A DNA stretch of 64,000 nt from Ophiura sarsii. Lineage: Eukaryota; Echinodermata; Ophiuroidea; Amphilepidida; Ophiuridae. The position numbers were made by a program, and so were the translations under genes. The first letter of the stretch is position 1; each line of letters begins with the position of its first letter. The notes beneath the pieces are model-generated. The model ran no database searches. It was not told the origin of the DNA and saw only the letters and a list, made by a program, of their open reading frames with translations. Below, piece after piece: positions 12,005 to 24,289 of the stretch. The stretch spans positions 44,061,319 through 44,125,318 of the forward strand of contig CM069457.1 of NCBI GenBank assembly GCA_035610835.1, read 5' to 3'.

Positions 12005-13724
12005 AAAATGAATTATTTAACCAAATATTAATGCTATTTGGGTTCATTAATCACGAACTAATATTTGAGTCCATTTTTCAAATTTTGACATTTGTCGGTC
12101 AGGCCCAGGCCCCAAAATAATGTAAACAAATCCTTATGATTTCTATACGAACAACTTTTTTGTCGTCAAATAGATTGCGGCTTAACTTTTTTGTATCATC
12201 GATCTCATACGTACACCAAAAAATGAATTATTTAACAAAATAATGTTATTTGGGCTCATTTGTCAAATTTTGATATTTGTCGGTCAAGCCTAGAATTTTT
12301 AAAAAAATCCTTATGATTTCTATGCGAACGACTTGTTTGTCGTCAAATTGATTGCGGCTTGACTTTTTTGTATCATCGATCTCATGCGTATCAAAAATAA
12401 AGAATTATTTTTTTGAATTTTGACATTTGTCGGTTAGGCCTAGAATTAAAAATAAAATCTTTATGATTTCTATGAGAACTACTTTTTTGTCGCCAAATTT
12501 ATTGCGGCTTGACCTTTTTGAATCATCGATCTCATATGTACCAACAAAAAATTGAATTATTTAACCAAATAATGGTATTTGGGCTCATTAATCACATAAT
12601 GATATTTGCGTCCATTTTTCAAATTTTGACATTTGTCGGTCAGGCCCAAAATTAAAAAAAAAATCCTTATGATTTCTATGCGAACGACTTTTTTGTCGTC
12701 AAATTAATTGCGGCTTGACTTTTTGGTATCATCGGTCCCATAAGCACCAAATTTTTTTTGAATTATTTGACCAAATATTGGTATTTGGGCTCATTTTTCA
12801 AATGTTGATATATGTCGGTCAAGCTGATATAAATTATGTCGGATTTCTATGCAAACAACTTTTTTGTCATCAAATTGATTGCGACTTGAATTTTTTGTAT
12901 CATCGATCTCATACATATCAAAAAAAATGTATTTAACCAAATAATGCTATTTGGGCTCATTTTTCAAATTTTGACATTTGTAGGTCAGACCAAGAATTTT
13001 AAAAAAATCCTTATGATTTCTATGCGAACGACTTTTTTGTCGTCAAATTAATTGCGGCTTGACTTTTTGGTATCATCGGTCCCATACGCACCAAATATTT
13101 TTTGAATTATTTGACCAAATATTGGTATTTGGGCTTATTTTTTAAATGTTGATATATGTCGCTCAAGCCTAGAATTTAAAAAAAAAAGTCCTTATGATTT
13201 CTATGCGAACAACTTTTTTGTCGTCAAATTGATTGCGGTTTGACTTTTTGTGTCATCGATCTCATACGTACCCAAAAAAATGAATGAAATAACCAAATAA
13301 TGGTATTTGGGCTCATTTTCAAATTTTGATATTTGTCGATTGTCGGTCAAGCCTAGAATTTAAAACAGAATTTTAAAACAGAATTATTATGATTTCTATG
13401 CGAACAACTTTTTTGTCGTCAAATTGATTGCGGTTTGACTTTTTTGTGTCATCGATCTCATACGTACCACCAAAAAAATGAACTATTTAACCAAATAATG
13501 GTATTTGGGCTCATTTTTAAATTTTGATTCTTGTCGGTCAGGCCTAGAATCTAAAAAAAAAATCCTTATGATTTCTATGTGAACGATTCTTTTTGTCGTC
13601 AAATTGATTGCGGCTTGACTTTTTTGTATTATCGATCTCATATGTACCTCAAAAAATGAATTATTTAACCAAATAATGGTATTTGGGCTCATTTTTCAAA
13701 TTTTGATATTTGTGGGTCAAGCCC
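12005..13724. repeat. Satellite-like tandem array, ~180-bp unit, about nine copies
   Basis: The phrase TTATGATTTCTATGCGAAC recurs (with changes) near 12134, 12310, 12463, 12666, 12842, 13010, 13192, 13388 and 13565, so spacing is roughly 150-205 bp. Each unit also has 'TTTTTTGTCGTCAAATTGAT', 'TGCGGCTTGACTTTTTTGTA', 'TCATCGATCTCATACGTACC', 'TTTAACCAAATAATG' and 'TTTGTCGGTCA'. Copies differ by substitutions and indels, so the array is not young. There is no coding potential in any consistent frame. Confidence 0.9.
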
Positions 13725-13730
13725 GGCCTC

Positions 13731-16174
13731 TTTTAGCCCTAATTTACACGTAATCCAATGGGCGGTTTATTTAGTGCTGTGCCCCCAGAACAATAACATA
13801 ACCTGCCTAGCCAGGGCATAGTTGTAGATTTTGGACAGAATATTTCACATTTTCGTGCAGAGAACAAAATAAGCTTATAATTTCGGATTTACAGAAATTT
13901 GTTATTTGTTCCGAGTGACAAATTTGCACTCCAAATTTGGCATCAAACATGATGGCAATATCCGGTAAAGTAACCGGTTTTCGTTCGCACGGAAGCACGG
14001 TAAATTTAGTAAAGTGTATCATCGTTTTAAATCATTGTTAGGAATTATCAAAATTCATGGGTATATCCACATACTCTGTGAATTTCGGTCCGATATATTA
14101 CAAAAATAACAAGCTCAGAGCAAGCAACACTGCAAAAACATTAAAAGCATGTGCCGATGTGTGCCCCGATGTGTCAGGTTATAAATGGCCATTTTGGAAG
14201 CTTCGCTGAATATATGGGTCTATAAAACGCCGTGTTCTTCACTAACTTATTTGAATTTAAGATTGTTTAACCTTACACTGAGAAAGGATAACACATTGGT
14301 GTTATTTCTTGTGCACGATGTTTTTTCTGCCATCACCGTAACAAGGTGATAATTACTCTCGATTTTTTTTCTTTTTGATGCTATATAAATTCAAGATTTC
14401 ATCGGGCGAAGAATAAACAGCTAAATACACTATTTACGAATAAATATACATTCCTCTTCAAAATGAGACAAAATTTAGCCATTTCCATTGAGGCAATCTG
14501 TCAAATATTGTGAAACCATTCTGACAAGACCACGGAAATGCACGCTACGAAACGGTACATATGTATTGTATTCCTTTCACAGCGAATGGGGTTCTTTCAT
14601 GTCTGTGTGCGCTACGACCTGTTCCGTGTGGTACCTCCACCAAAATGCACAGTCACGTGATCATCCATTTGGTATACTCTCCTAACAATCTCGTATCGTA
14701 TTTAACCGCAAAGTTCATATGCCCTTTGGTACCCATATAAGAGCCATTGCATTCGAGGGCCTTGTAATATAGCTGTCGGATTCTGATGAAAATAATGCGA
14801 GCCAAACTTAATACTGGTCTCTTTCAGGACACAGTAATACATCGGACACGTAAAGCCTGTGTGGCAAATGAGATTGGATCAAGACTATTCTTATCTCGTG
14901 TCCGGAGGCTGACAGCAAAATTGTTAACTTTATTGGTTGGGATTGGCTCTTTTTAATTCATTCTTTTCCTTCCATCTTTTCTAACTTTCATTTCATTCAG
15001 CCAGCATGCTTATAATAGGCTTTTTAATCCTGGCCCGAGCATTTTGCTTGAGCCTGGTCCCTTCAGGACCCAAGCTTGTGTCCGTAAAAAAACAACAACA
15101 AAAAACCGTTAATCAGATAAGTACAATAGCTGCCATGTGTCTACTTAATCAACATATGCATTCAACTCAGTTGAGTCAGCAGACATTTGGTCATCACAAT
15201 TACCATAATGCAGCTATATGTATCCAAGAAGTGTTATGTCATTTTCGATTGAACAAATGCTTGAATTGAATGTTTAGTTGAAATAGACATGAACTAGATT
15301 ATGCATGTTTTCCTTTATATTTTTCAGTTATGAATCATTAAAGCTTATATTTTTAAGATGGATCCACAATCCATAATGTATTTCATTATCATCAAATTAT
15401 GTTGTGACAAATCGATCTTTATAACAAAATAATTGTATGACATAACATTGACTATATGAGTGTAGCAGATTACAGCAAACTGAAGTTCTATTAGACATGT
15501 ACAAGATATAAATCACGAGAAAGGAGTGTTGTAAAGACGTTGTTTTAGGGCGTCTCTAATGTTAAAACGTCATGAATGCAACTCTTTCTACGAGGGTCAT
15601 TAAATAAGTTCTACCTCCTACCTCATAACTTTACTATTATATAAGCCAGTCGTATGAAATATTCCACAATTATAGCCTTGAATCACAGCTACAAATTCAT
15701 AGTAAATTACTCTGAGTACTGGTTGTACTTTTCTGAGGATGCAGTAAAAACCAAACGTCCATTTAGTGCGACGGAAACGGATAAAAACAGCAAATTGTAT
15801 CCTAAGTGCTCTTCATTTGGCCAATTCTAAGAGACAAAACGAACCTGTCGGTCAATTAAAACCTTTATAAATTACAGATATACCTTGAACAGGCTATACA
15901 CCATAAAAGTGACTGATTTATTGGGGGGGGGGGGATGCCCTCTAATTAGCCAGAACCAGACCAGGACAGCCACTAGTTTCAACCGTACCCTAGAAAACCG
16001 CAGCAAAATTCATATTTGGTTTTCATAAGAACCAAAAGATCTTTATTATAAAGGAGTAAATGGATAGATGTTAAGTATCTCGAAGAGATAATTTTCTACC
16101 ACTGACTATTCCTGATTGATTAATTTAAATGTTGCATACAAGGAAAACGCATAAAGTGACTATCATGTTAAGAT
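13731..16174. other. No gene recognised
   Basis: Non-coding sequence. A possible solo mariner-type end, TACGAGGGTCATTAAATAAG, lies at about 15589, with no matching right end seen nearby. A short G run is at 15922-15934. Confidence 0.5.
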
Positions 16175-16400
16175 TTATTTCGGAGAATAAACTCCATGCA
16201 GCTTGCAGACAACGCATAAATGCAACGCATGGGTAGTAAATTCCTCAAATCGGGACAAACGGGTTCTGACCACGCTATATTCAAATCTGTGTATTTCCAA
16301 TAGTTGACGACGGATTTTTCTCACAATTCCAAATTTATATGCTCTCCGATTTTTGGACCAAGGGACACGCTGGACAATCATGTTCTGGTTTGGATGTGGT
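16175..16400 (-). pseudogene. Relic of a mariner-type transposase C-terminus
   Basis: Read on the - strand with frame changes, the segment gives DLNIAWSEPVCPDLRN followed by a Cys/Met-rich tail. The same peptide pattern (DLNRAWSEHICPDLRNK) is found at about 60400-60500, where it lies inside mariner-like terminal repeats. The spacing resembles the C-terminal 'L..W..I....L..SM.RR' region of mariner transposases, but the match is weak and the DDE residues are not seen. The second copy is the main support. Confidence 0.4.
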
Positions 16401-16820
16401 TTTTTGTGCGCTTCGCAATAGTGCATGTATAAATTGAAACAAAGCTTGTTATTAACCCTGTATATGGCAGCAATTTTGAATTCAGCGGAAACACCCCTTA
16501 ACACTTGCCGAAAAAAAGCAGCCTTACATTTTCTGAACCTTTATGCTGTAAAGATATGGAATCAAGGGCAATTTTGTTTTTAACAACAACAACAAAACAC
16601 GAAAATGACGTATAATGTTATCGGTACAACTCGTCATTCGCTCCGAATCGCCATATCTATGACATTACTATATTACTAAGTAGTGTTTGTGTTCAATTGT
16701 ATGTACTCATTTATTTAATGAAATTTCCATGGACAACCTATAGCTGCACAGACAATAATTGCAGTCTTATTAGCGGGGCTGATCGGGATATATAACATAC
16801 AAACCAAGCAATCCTGCTGA

Positions 16821-16854
16821 GGGGGGGGGGGGGGGGGGGGGGGGGGGAGGGGGG
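16821..16854. repeat. Poly(G) tract
   Basis: 27 consecutive G, then A, then six more G. It is the first of several G or C runs of 16-42 bases in the window (also 25693-25734, 26757-26783, 27211-27226, 48813-48832, 60029-60046, 60840-60868 and 62025-62047). Confidence 0.95.
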
Positions 16855-17403
16855 CGTCATTTGGTTTTGGTAGACATGGGAGTCCCAAATATATCATTTA
16901 CCATCGTCATTTGTATATATGACACCCCATATCAAAGTGATTATGTGTATGACCCTACTGTTAATTATGTATATGCCTCCAAGACCCCTCCTACATGTAA
17001 ATCTAGGATGTTTATCTATTTTGTTCTTTCTGTATCATATCTTCATGGATATCTTCATGGATAATGTTACTAAGCAATATGGGAGCTATTAACTACATAC
17101 AACTTGTTATGGTTCAATATTCATCAAATGAAGCCGCGCCCCTCCGCTGTCTCTGCCAGACGAGCCCTTCCACGATTTGAAGATTTGTAATTATTCCAGT
17201 AATTATTATTAATTTAAAATAAATTCTTAATGATTGCATGTCATATAAGAACTTAATTATGCCATTATTAAACCACACCAGCTTCACTTTCATTACAGAG
17301 AGTTTTGTTACCATTACTATGTACAATATCTGTGCCATTATAGTGTGTTTCACGGCGATAACAAAAATATCCAGTCTCATCTCGCCCTACTCGTCTGGGT
17401 TGC

Positions 17404-17429
17404 TATAATCATGAATATTCATGATTATA
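17404..17429. repeat. 26-bp perfect palindrome
   Basis: The 13-mer TATAATCATGAAT is followed at once by its reverse complement. No flanking element structure is visible. The surroundings (16900-18640) hold no recognised gene; a mariner-type end GACACCCTGTA lies at about 18057-18067 without a partner. Confidence 0.8.
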
Positions 17430-18640
17430 CACCCATCTATACCATTCCTCAAGTTTGCGTCGAAGGAAGCGGGGTTTTTTGGGGGTGTGATATACCTCTC
17501 CCATAATTATAATAATGATACTCCCTGGTAAGACCGGTTTTGAATCTCACATAATTCATCTTTACAGCTATTCTCTCTAGCACTACCACCATTTCAAACA
17601 ATGAACCCCACACCTCATAAGTTATATTCAAAACTCCCGCCAAAGAAAGGAAAATTAAAACCACTCAAGCTAAACAAATCCTGCCATATTCAATCAAAGC
17701 GTTGATTTCTATACTGTGTGTATATCAATTCAATTGTTATCAAAAAGTTAATTAAAATAAGAAGAGGGTGCAATACTAATGCGAATAACATTTCAGAAAT
17801 AATTTAATATTCAAAAGGGTTTGACTTTATAGATATTCGTAATGGATAATTTCGACAAAGATTTTAAATCTACTATCGTTACAAAAAGTATGTATCTTCC
17901 ATCAGAAATATCCGATTTTCAAAATATAAGATTCCTAAGAAAACTGGGCGTTTCCGCAATATATATATATCAAGATATGTTTGGAAATAGTTTGGACAAT
18001 ATCGATGAAGTTCATACCGACAAAAAAATTGTATTAGCTCGGTATGAATCATTCTGAGACACCCTGTAGTGATAGAAAATACATTTTGTCTCTCTCTCTC
18101 TTTTTTGGGTACCGAGTTAAAACACATGACATTATTGAAGCTGCCATTGACGTACTTCACACTTCTCTACGCATGTCGTTATGTTTTACAAGGGTTTAGG
18201 TATACGATTTGTTATGTGCTATCATATTGTCATGAGGTTAGCACTAATTAAAATATTTATACACATTTACTTTGCCCATGCAACAACGACAACCAACGAG
18301 GGCGCTATTTATTTACAACACTCACAGCCCGGGTAGACTCATATTTGATTACGCAACAACTTTCCTTCATTAATAAGAGTATGTTTGTTTGTTAAATTAA
18401 CTTCAATTACATTAAATAAATATTCTAAACACCGACATATTGAGTTACTTCTGATACTCTAAACTGCACTTGTTTTGTACAAATTAAATGCTTGTTCCCC
18501 AATATTAAGAAAAAATCATACAATATGTTCTGATTCCATCAAACAATGTTTAAACTTGCATTGGACTTTCAACGGCAATTCTGAATAACGTGTTTGCTAT
18601 TTTAAAGTACATTTCACAAATTATAATTTGTTGTTTGTTT

Positions 18641-18770
18641 TACCTGATTGTGATAAACTATAAACATATCATGAATTTAGACGTTACTTGATTGTGATAC
18701 ACATAACATGAATTTAGACATTACTTAATTGTGATAATCATAATATGAGTTTAAACATTACTTGAATGTG
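18641..18770. repeat. Tandem repeat, ~40-45-bp unit, three copies plus a partial
   Basis: Units begin TACCTGATTGTGATA, TACTTGATTGTGATA and TACTTAATTGTGATA, continue with CAT...ATGAATTTAGACAT, and a fourth begins TACTTGAATGTG. Diverged by substitutions and small indels. Confidence 0.75.
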
Positions 18771-18876
18771 TTAAATATACTGCAACTATGGAGGCGTTTG
18801 AAAAGGTAGGATTTAAGTGTCCTAACTCATAGCTTTTTAAGCACTCAATGTCTATATAACGTGGTCTATATCTAAT

Positions 18877-19465
18877 GTACAGGGTGTATACAAAAACGCA
18901 ACACTTTTTGCTGAGAGCTGTACGATTACAGCAAATTACATATCGCCCTAAAATTTAGATATTCTGTTAACGATTACGAATTCGCTGAGAATATTAAACA
19001 TATTTAGTAGACAAGTGCAAAACAAGATTTACATCGTTCGTCCTATAAACAGAGTTGTTGGTCTTGAACATGCTAAGGAGGGGCCTGCTCGCTCTCTAGA
19101 CCTTACACCATTATACTTTTTCTGTGGGGGTTATATTATCGGCCATACAATCTGTGAATTTTCAATCAGTCACTCAAGGAGGTGGCTTCAAAGATCTGGA
19201 GAATATCACATGTGTAAATACCCTAAAGTTCCGAATGTTTTGGATTGTAGAAGGTAAGGATATATGTCAAGTTTCAACACAAGTCGTACTGTTCAAAAGA
19301 AAGCAGTATGCCCATACAATTACAAAATCTTTCATTTCGGACCACTTGCCCCACGGATCAGTTGCCTCATATTCCCCTATTTATGGAAGAGTTTTCTGCA
19401 AAATTAATAGTTTTAAAATATCCACTTCATGCACGTACATGACGTATAAGACTATAAACATGTAA
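18877..19465 (+). pseudogene. Decayed Tc1/mariner-type transposase fragment
   Basis: The frame from about 19030 reads EGPARSLDLTPLYFF then CGGYI. This closely resembles the 'PARSPDLTPLDFFLWGY' block that precedes the last catalytic acidic residue in many Tc1/mariner-related (DDE) transposases. Here the expected Pro-Asp and Leu-Asp are altered (SLD, LYF), so it is inactive. A terminus-like TACAGGGTGTATAC lies upstream at 18878. The matching right end is not found. It sits about 290 bp before FN3 exon A. Confidence 0.55.
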
Positions 19466-19545
19466 TTTGATTCGATTTTAAACATAATATTTGGCTTGAT
19501 CGCATCAATTTTGTTTTATATCCCTGTTAATCGATGGTTTTGCAG

Positions 19546-19839
19546 GTGTTAATCCCCCAACTTCCATATCAGCAGACGATATTCTTCGCACAAGTGTCAG
19601 TTTCTCCTGGGATGAGGCCTCATGCCGAAACCCGTGTCCAGGAGGTATCACAAGCTACTCATGGAAACTACTGCAGTCTGGAGTCGATATTAGTAGTGGA
19701 ACAACAGGTGCCAATGAGAGGTCAGTGACTATCAGTGGATTGATGCCATGTACCGAGTATGAATTCAGTGTAGCAGCGGCATCTGCTGATGGTATAGGGA
19801 GTTACAGTGAAGGAGAGATAGCAACTACTGCAGGGGAAG
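19546..19839 (+). CDS. FN3 exon A (+ strand gene)
   Basis: The exon runs from an acceptor TTTTGCAG to a donor GTATGT, 294 bp, open throughout, beginning with the last two bases of a codon and ending with the first (phase 1-1). It encodes one FN3 domain: FSWDEASC in strand B, GGITSYSWKL in strand C, and LMPCTEYEFSVAAASADG with the tyrosine-corner Tyr, then YSEGEIATTA. Cys pairs (ASC/PC and MPC) are unusual for FN3. It is paralogous to exon A' (28487) and to the - strand exon A'' (36375). A longer ATG-started frame across the same bases is in the wrong phase. Upstream and downstream exons are expected. Confidence 0.85.
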
Positions 19840-19882
19840 GTATGTTTTGGTTTATTATCTTTGTTACTATATAGTTACAAGG

Positions 19883-19985
19883 CTATCAGTGGATTGATGC
19901 CATGTACCGAGTATGAATTCAGTGTAGCAGCGGCATCTGCTGATGGTATAGGGAGTTACAGTGAAGGAGAGATAGCAACTACTGC
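19883..19985 (+). pseudogene. 103-bp duplicated 3' part of exon A
   Basis: Bases 19729-19831 (strands E-G of the exon A domain) are repeated exactly at 19883-19985, 154 bp downstream, inside the following intron. The copy has no acceptor before it and loses the GGGGAAG|GTATGT donor, so it should not be spliced. Complete identity indicates a very recent tandem duplication or an assembly stutter. Confidence 0.9.
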
Positions 19986-20148
19986 TTTCTATGTTTCTTT
20001 CTTAAGGTCACGCTATGACCAGATGTAAGTACACTGTTTGCCTACGAGTTGAGCTTATTTTTATGTAACTAACAGGACAGTTTTGCGCTATTTATGGTGT
20101 ACCGGTGCGGCAGTTATCTGGTTCATGTCAAGGATGGGGACTAATATA

Positions 20149-20872
20149 AACTGCTCACACAAAGTTAGGAAACTGTTTTTAATCAAGTATATTTTTATTA
20201 TTTATTACCCTCTTGTATTATGTTGCTATCAATGGAAAGCTGAAGTGTTCTTCTTTAAAACGATATCAAATGTGCAATGATGACATGTTGCTGGACTTGG
20301 CCACATGAATGAGAATGAGGCAAAGTCACAAATCAAATGTGCCAACATTACCGTTATCTGTGCTAAACAGTCAATAGGTAATGGCACGGGCTCTCTCCAA
20401 ATCTGTTAAACGAGGCATGTTGAAACTGCAAAACGTTTACCGTGTCTCCAAAAAATGTACAAGTTGTAGGCCTAAACCTGTCATCACTTACCTTCATGAC
20501 CTTCCTCCTGGAGTCATTGTTAACCCAGTCTTGCAAATACCCAAATAGTGGTTTTCTAAAGAGATGAGGGTTAACTTGTGTGTGTTGTGCTCACTGGTGC
20601 AAATCTTTGTGTAAACCATTCATGGTTCTCAAGCATGACCGGTTTGATTATTGATCATTACGATAACGGTAATTTTGGCACATTTGATTTGTCACTTTGC
20701 CTCATTCTCATTCATGTGGCCAAGTTCAGCCACATGTTATCATTGTAAATGTGGTATAATGTTAAAGTGGAACACTTCAGCTTTCCATTGATATATAACA
20801 GATACAAAGAGGGTAATAAATAATAAAAATATACTTGATTAAAAAAAGTGTCCTAACTTTTTGTGAGCAGTT
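20149..20872. mobile_element. 724-bp inverted-repeat element with TA duplication
   Basis: The ends AACTGCTCACACAAAGTTAG and (reverse complement) AACTGCTCACAAAAAGTTAG are flanked by TA (20147-20148 and 20873-20874). Arms of about 220 bp remain similar inward (TTAATCAAGTATATTTTTAT, CTTGGCCACATGAATGAGAA). The paralogous intron after exon A' reads straight through at about 29330-29355 (GGGGGATATAAAAGTG then TTTGTTTACTA), an empty site. TA duplication suggests Tc1/mariner mobilisation. A related element lies at 30563-31505. No coding capacity. Confidence 0.8.
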
Positions 20873-20901
20873 TATATCATAATTGTTTGTTTACTATGTA
20901 A

Positions 20902-21507
20902 TCAGTAGACCAGCCAAAGGCAATAAATGTGCTTTAAAATAATTTATCACTGCATTTTTTGTTACAGCTTGACACCCAGGCTAATTCAAGTCCTTAAATA
21001 AATGTTAAATGTTACCCTATTTGTCATCATAAAATTATCTATAAATGTCATAGACCATGTCATGTCATGTCAAACTAGTTTGTTGATTTAATCAAGCATC
21101 ATGTGATAGATTAATCAACTAGCGAATATAAGTGGCAAATAAAACTATAACACTGAGAAAAGTGCCCTTTTGTACTCCCTTGTGCCGTTATTTTCTTTAT
21201 ATTCTAACAGGTTTAGGTACGAATTATTCCTTAAATATACATTACACGACGTCGAACTGATTATTGGTGAATAGTAAATTGTTCAAAGATAAAATTTAAA
21301 CAGAAAACGCAAAAACATATTTTTTGCCCCAAAAATGGTATTTTTAGGCTGAAAACGACCCAAAAATCGATTTCTATTTTTGTCACCCCCCTTCATTCGA
21401 AAGGTAACTATTTAAGAACTTGAATTAGCTGGGTGTCAAGCTGTAACAAAAAATGCCGTGATAAATTATTTTAAAGCACATTTATTGCCTTTGGCTGGTC
21501 TACTGAC
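20902..21507. mobile_element. ~606-bp foldback element, arms ~95 bp
   Basis: Left arm 20902-21000 begins TCAGTAGACCAGCCAAAGGC, and right arm 21412-21507 is its near-perfect reverse complement (including GTTACAGCTTGACACCCAG and TTTAAAATAATTTATCAC). The centre is unique AT-rich sequence. A target duplication is not clear (left flank GTAA, right flank CAGG). It lies just inside the same intron as the element at 20149. Confidence 0.75.
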
Positions 21508-21756
21508 AGGTACTTACATGATTTCCTGTTAGTAAATCATCACAGGTGAACTTTTAAGCAGGCCTAATAATGCACTTTGGACTCTTACTGTAAATTACTG
21601 CCATTTTTCGCCTATTGATGATATTGAGGGTAACACATATTTTGTCATTGATTGTCATGATTGGGTGAACATATTTTGTCACTTTGCATTCCATTTTTTC
21701 TGCTATATTCGACTTCGCATCCTACTTCATTTGAATTGAATGCAAGTATGCTTATT

Positions 21757-23623
21757 CAGTCAGTATGCAGCCGCGCTTAAAGCCGTCGTTTTCTAACCCA
21801 CTTACAGCGACCGGAAGTACTCACCCGTAGCGATACCGCTTCGTAGTTACAGTTGACCTCATGATAGCACGATGTAAATGAGCTCTTTTCATGATTATAA
21901 TCACACATTTCAAAAACATTTGCCATGAAATTGTAAAATAAAAAGGCATGTGATGCATATAATATATCTAATATTATCTGTGAACTTCATGACATGTTGT
22001 ATTTTCGGTGCAAATTATTGCAATCACACAGACCGAATTAAAGAAAAACTTGACGAAACTAAAGCCAAATCCACGGTAAAAAAGTCACTTCTGAAGAATC
22101 AGGCACCAATTTTATCCATGGTATCATAATATTCATAGTCTTTTGTAACTAGAAACATGCTTAAAATATTATAAAATTATTTAGTCCGGTCAAGTGAATG
22201 CTTATAATATAGCACCTCGAATCTTGTCTCAATGGATTGTTGATGAAGTGTTTAAATCTCACGGATATAACTAGTTTCGCTTGATAGCTCAGATGGTAGA
22301 GCGTTCGCTTGGAGAACGAGAGGTCCGGGGTTCGAAATCGATCCTTCTGCTCTGCACAATTACATATGATATTTTTTTCTCGTCAAAATCATTTTTCACA
22401 ATTTCATCACACAAAATGCATGAATTCGCAGCCAGCAGGGAGGTCACGCTGCGTGTCAGATTTTGTTATACGCAAGAAAACAATAGAGTCTCAGTGACTG
22501 CAATATTTGCTAGAAATAGCTTCGGAAAATGGTCTATTTGGGCATCTCAAAAACTTGGAAACGTGTTACAAATTATGTAGAATTTTAGAGGAGGGTCATT
22601 AGCATCTGCGGAACGGTAAATGTATAGTTCTAAACACGTTTTGTGACCAAATTTATGTCGTAAAATGTTGCAACATTTACGTTTTGAAAATCTGTGGTCT
22701 TCGAAATTACAGGTCCTGGAATCCTAACTCATTCTAAACCTCACCAAATCATAAAATGAACCCTCGTCTACAAAAAAGTATATGTACGTATTGCTCTATC
22801 TGCTTGGAGATAGCGAAGACCACGCAAACATCATAGCTTCATACAACGGAATGAAATCCGCCATAGAGATTACATAGCGAAAATCGTAGAGATTTGCACC
22901 GCAGTCCTCTGTGTAGGGAGTGTTGACAAAAGCAAGGTCGTTTGGCTATTGTGTTTGTGCATGTTTGTGATGGCTGACCCCGTTTAACAATCTTCATAGC
23001 TTTCATATAGGGCTTGTGTGACCTAACTATTGACTGTTCGGACGTTTTCATTGCAAAAAACGGTATTTTTTCCCCCAAATTTCAATAATGAATTCAAACG
23101 CGTGCATGAAAATGAAGCGCGTGCGGGTTACGGGAAACTAAAAATCAAGTTGTCGAGGCCTAACGGGGGATCGTAAGTTTCGTTTTCTGACCGAAAATCG
23201 GTGAAAATCAGACTCGGTTTTTCTTATCAAAAAAGAAGTCGGCCATAATGTTTTTGATATGAAATTAAAGCTTAAAATTCCGTTAGTACGGAAATTGCTC
23301 TTAAAATATCGTACGAATTTTAGTCCGGTCAAGTGAATGGTTCCAAGAAGCTAAGTCACGAAAGTTGTTAAATTCTAAAATTAGCGATAAAATCACTGTT
23401 TGTGGACCAAATAATTTTATGTCAGATTTGGCATTATATTATAGAGACAATTACGAACAATCCACCTACTTCGCCATCATGGCTGCCAGCTAACCCTACC
23501 TCAATTAATTCAGGGAAAACAAAAATAAGGTTTTAGCGCAAGGTTGACATCCTGAAATCGATCTTTGCGTGGGTTAGAAATCGGCAAGGTCACTCATTGA
23601 AAGCGATACCTGCGTGCTGACTG
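21757..23623. mobile_element. 1.87-kb DNA transposon insertion, 4-bp TSD
   Basis: The termini CAGTCAGTATGCAG (left) and CAGTCAGCACGCAG (right, reverse complement) are flanked by TATT (21753-21756 and 23624-23627). Subterminal TTCTAACCCAC occurs near both ends in inverted orientation (21791-21801 and 23569-23579). The paralogous intron before exon D lacks it: GTATGCTTCTTTCCTTGCC near 29951-29969 is the empty site. The body contains the tRNA-like segment at 22279 and a directly repeated AGTCCGGTCAAGTGAATG (about 22183 and 23322). It has no long ORF, so it is non-autonomous. The superfamily is not assigned; a 4-bp TSD fits Chapaev-type elements, among others. Confidence 0.75.
22279..22350 (+). 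repeat. tRNA-like sequence (SINE-type promoter or tRNA pseudogene)
   Basis: TAGCTCAGATGGTAGAGCG matches a pol III A box and GGTTCGAAATC resembles a B box at normal spacing. An anticodon-like loop TTGGAGA is present. The acceptor stem (GCTTGAT versus the 3' side) and the T-stem 3' strand do not pair, and a Ser-type variable arm is absent, so it is not a functional tRNA. It lies within the transposon insertion at 21757-23623. Confidence 0.55.
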
Positions 23624-23770
23624 TATTTCCTTGCCTTATTGTTCATACTTATGTAGAGAAATTTAATTTCTGTCCTGGCAAAGAAGTTATAACATTTTTT
23701 TTCCGCTCGAAGTATTATTCATTAATAATTAGTCAAATGTATCTATATCGTTTGTTTTGGTTTTTTTGCA

Positions 23771-23840
23771 GCCCCTGGTATAGTTGTGAACATTATTAGA
23801 AATGCTGCAACCAGAACGTCAATCACCATTTTTTATCAGG
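23771..23840 (+). pseudogene. Truncated relic of a D-type FN3 exon
   Basis: An acceptor (TTTTTTTGCAG) and the first ~70 bp (PGIVVNIIRNAATRTSITI) match the start of exon D at 30150 and of the D/F family. The upstream 140 bp also match the intron before exon D (GTCAAATGTATCTATATCG region). After TIFYQV the similarity ends and no FN3 remainder or donor is found. So an A-D pair was once present here, parallel to A'-D. Confidence 0.6.
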
Positions 23841-24289
23841 TGAAAGTGGTGCCTTTCCTCTGGTTTTCCCTGAGTTGTGGTTGTGTATCTGTTATATCTA
23901 GTTTTGATTTGGTTTTTCAGAAGGACCGTCTCATGTTTAAAAAAAATACTAGACTTAAGATTAGAATACTTAGAACATAGGCTTTGATCAATAAACAAAT
24001 TAACCAGCAAACAAAGACAGTGTAAAATATGTTATAACTGTTTTTGTTATGTTGTAGTTCTCAATTTAGTGTCCACCATAATTATGAGCAGAAAACCTGT
24101 TACCATTCTACAATATGTTATACCATGTGAATTATAGAAGTTCATCCTGGTAGGTACTAACATATTTGATATGGGGAAATGTATCATATTCATACACACC
24201 CCCATACATCCCATACACCCCTACCTACTGCAATTCACTACATAATGGAGACTGGTATTATGCTCCTACACCGTATACATATGATTTTT

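Noticed and set aside
19534..19728. Open frame with a VSPGMRPHAETRVQEVSQATHG-like peptide (also at 28465-28662 and 36200-36457)
   Set aside because: It is the out-of-phase reading of the A-type FN3 exons. The phase-1 acceptor sets the other frame, which has the FN3 Trp and Tyr-corner.
22279..22350. Functional tRNA gene
   Set aside because: A and B boxes are present but the acceptor and T stems do not pair; it lies within a transposon insertion.
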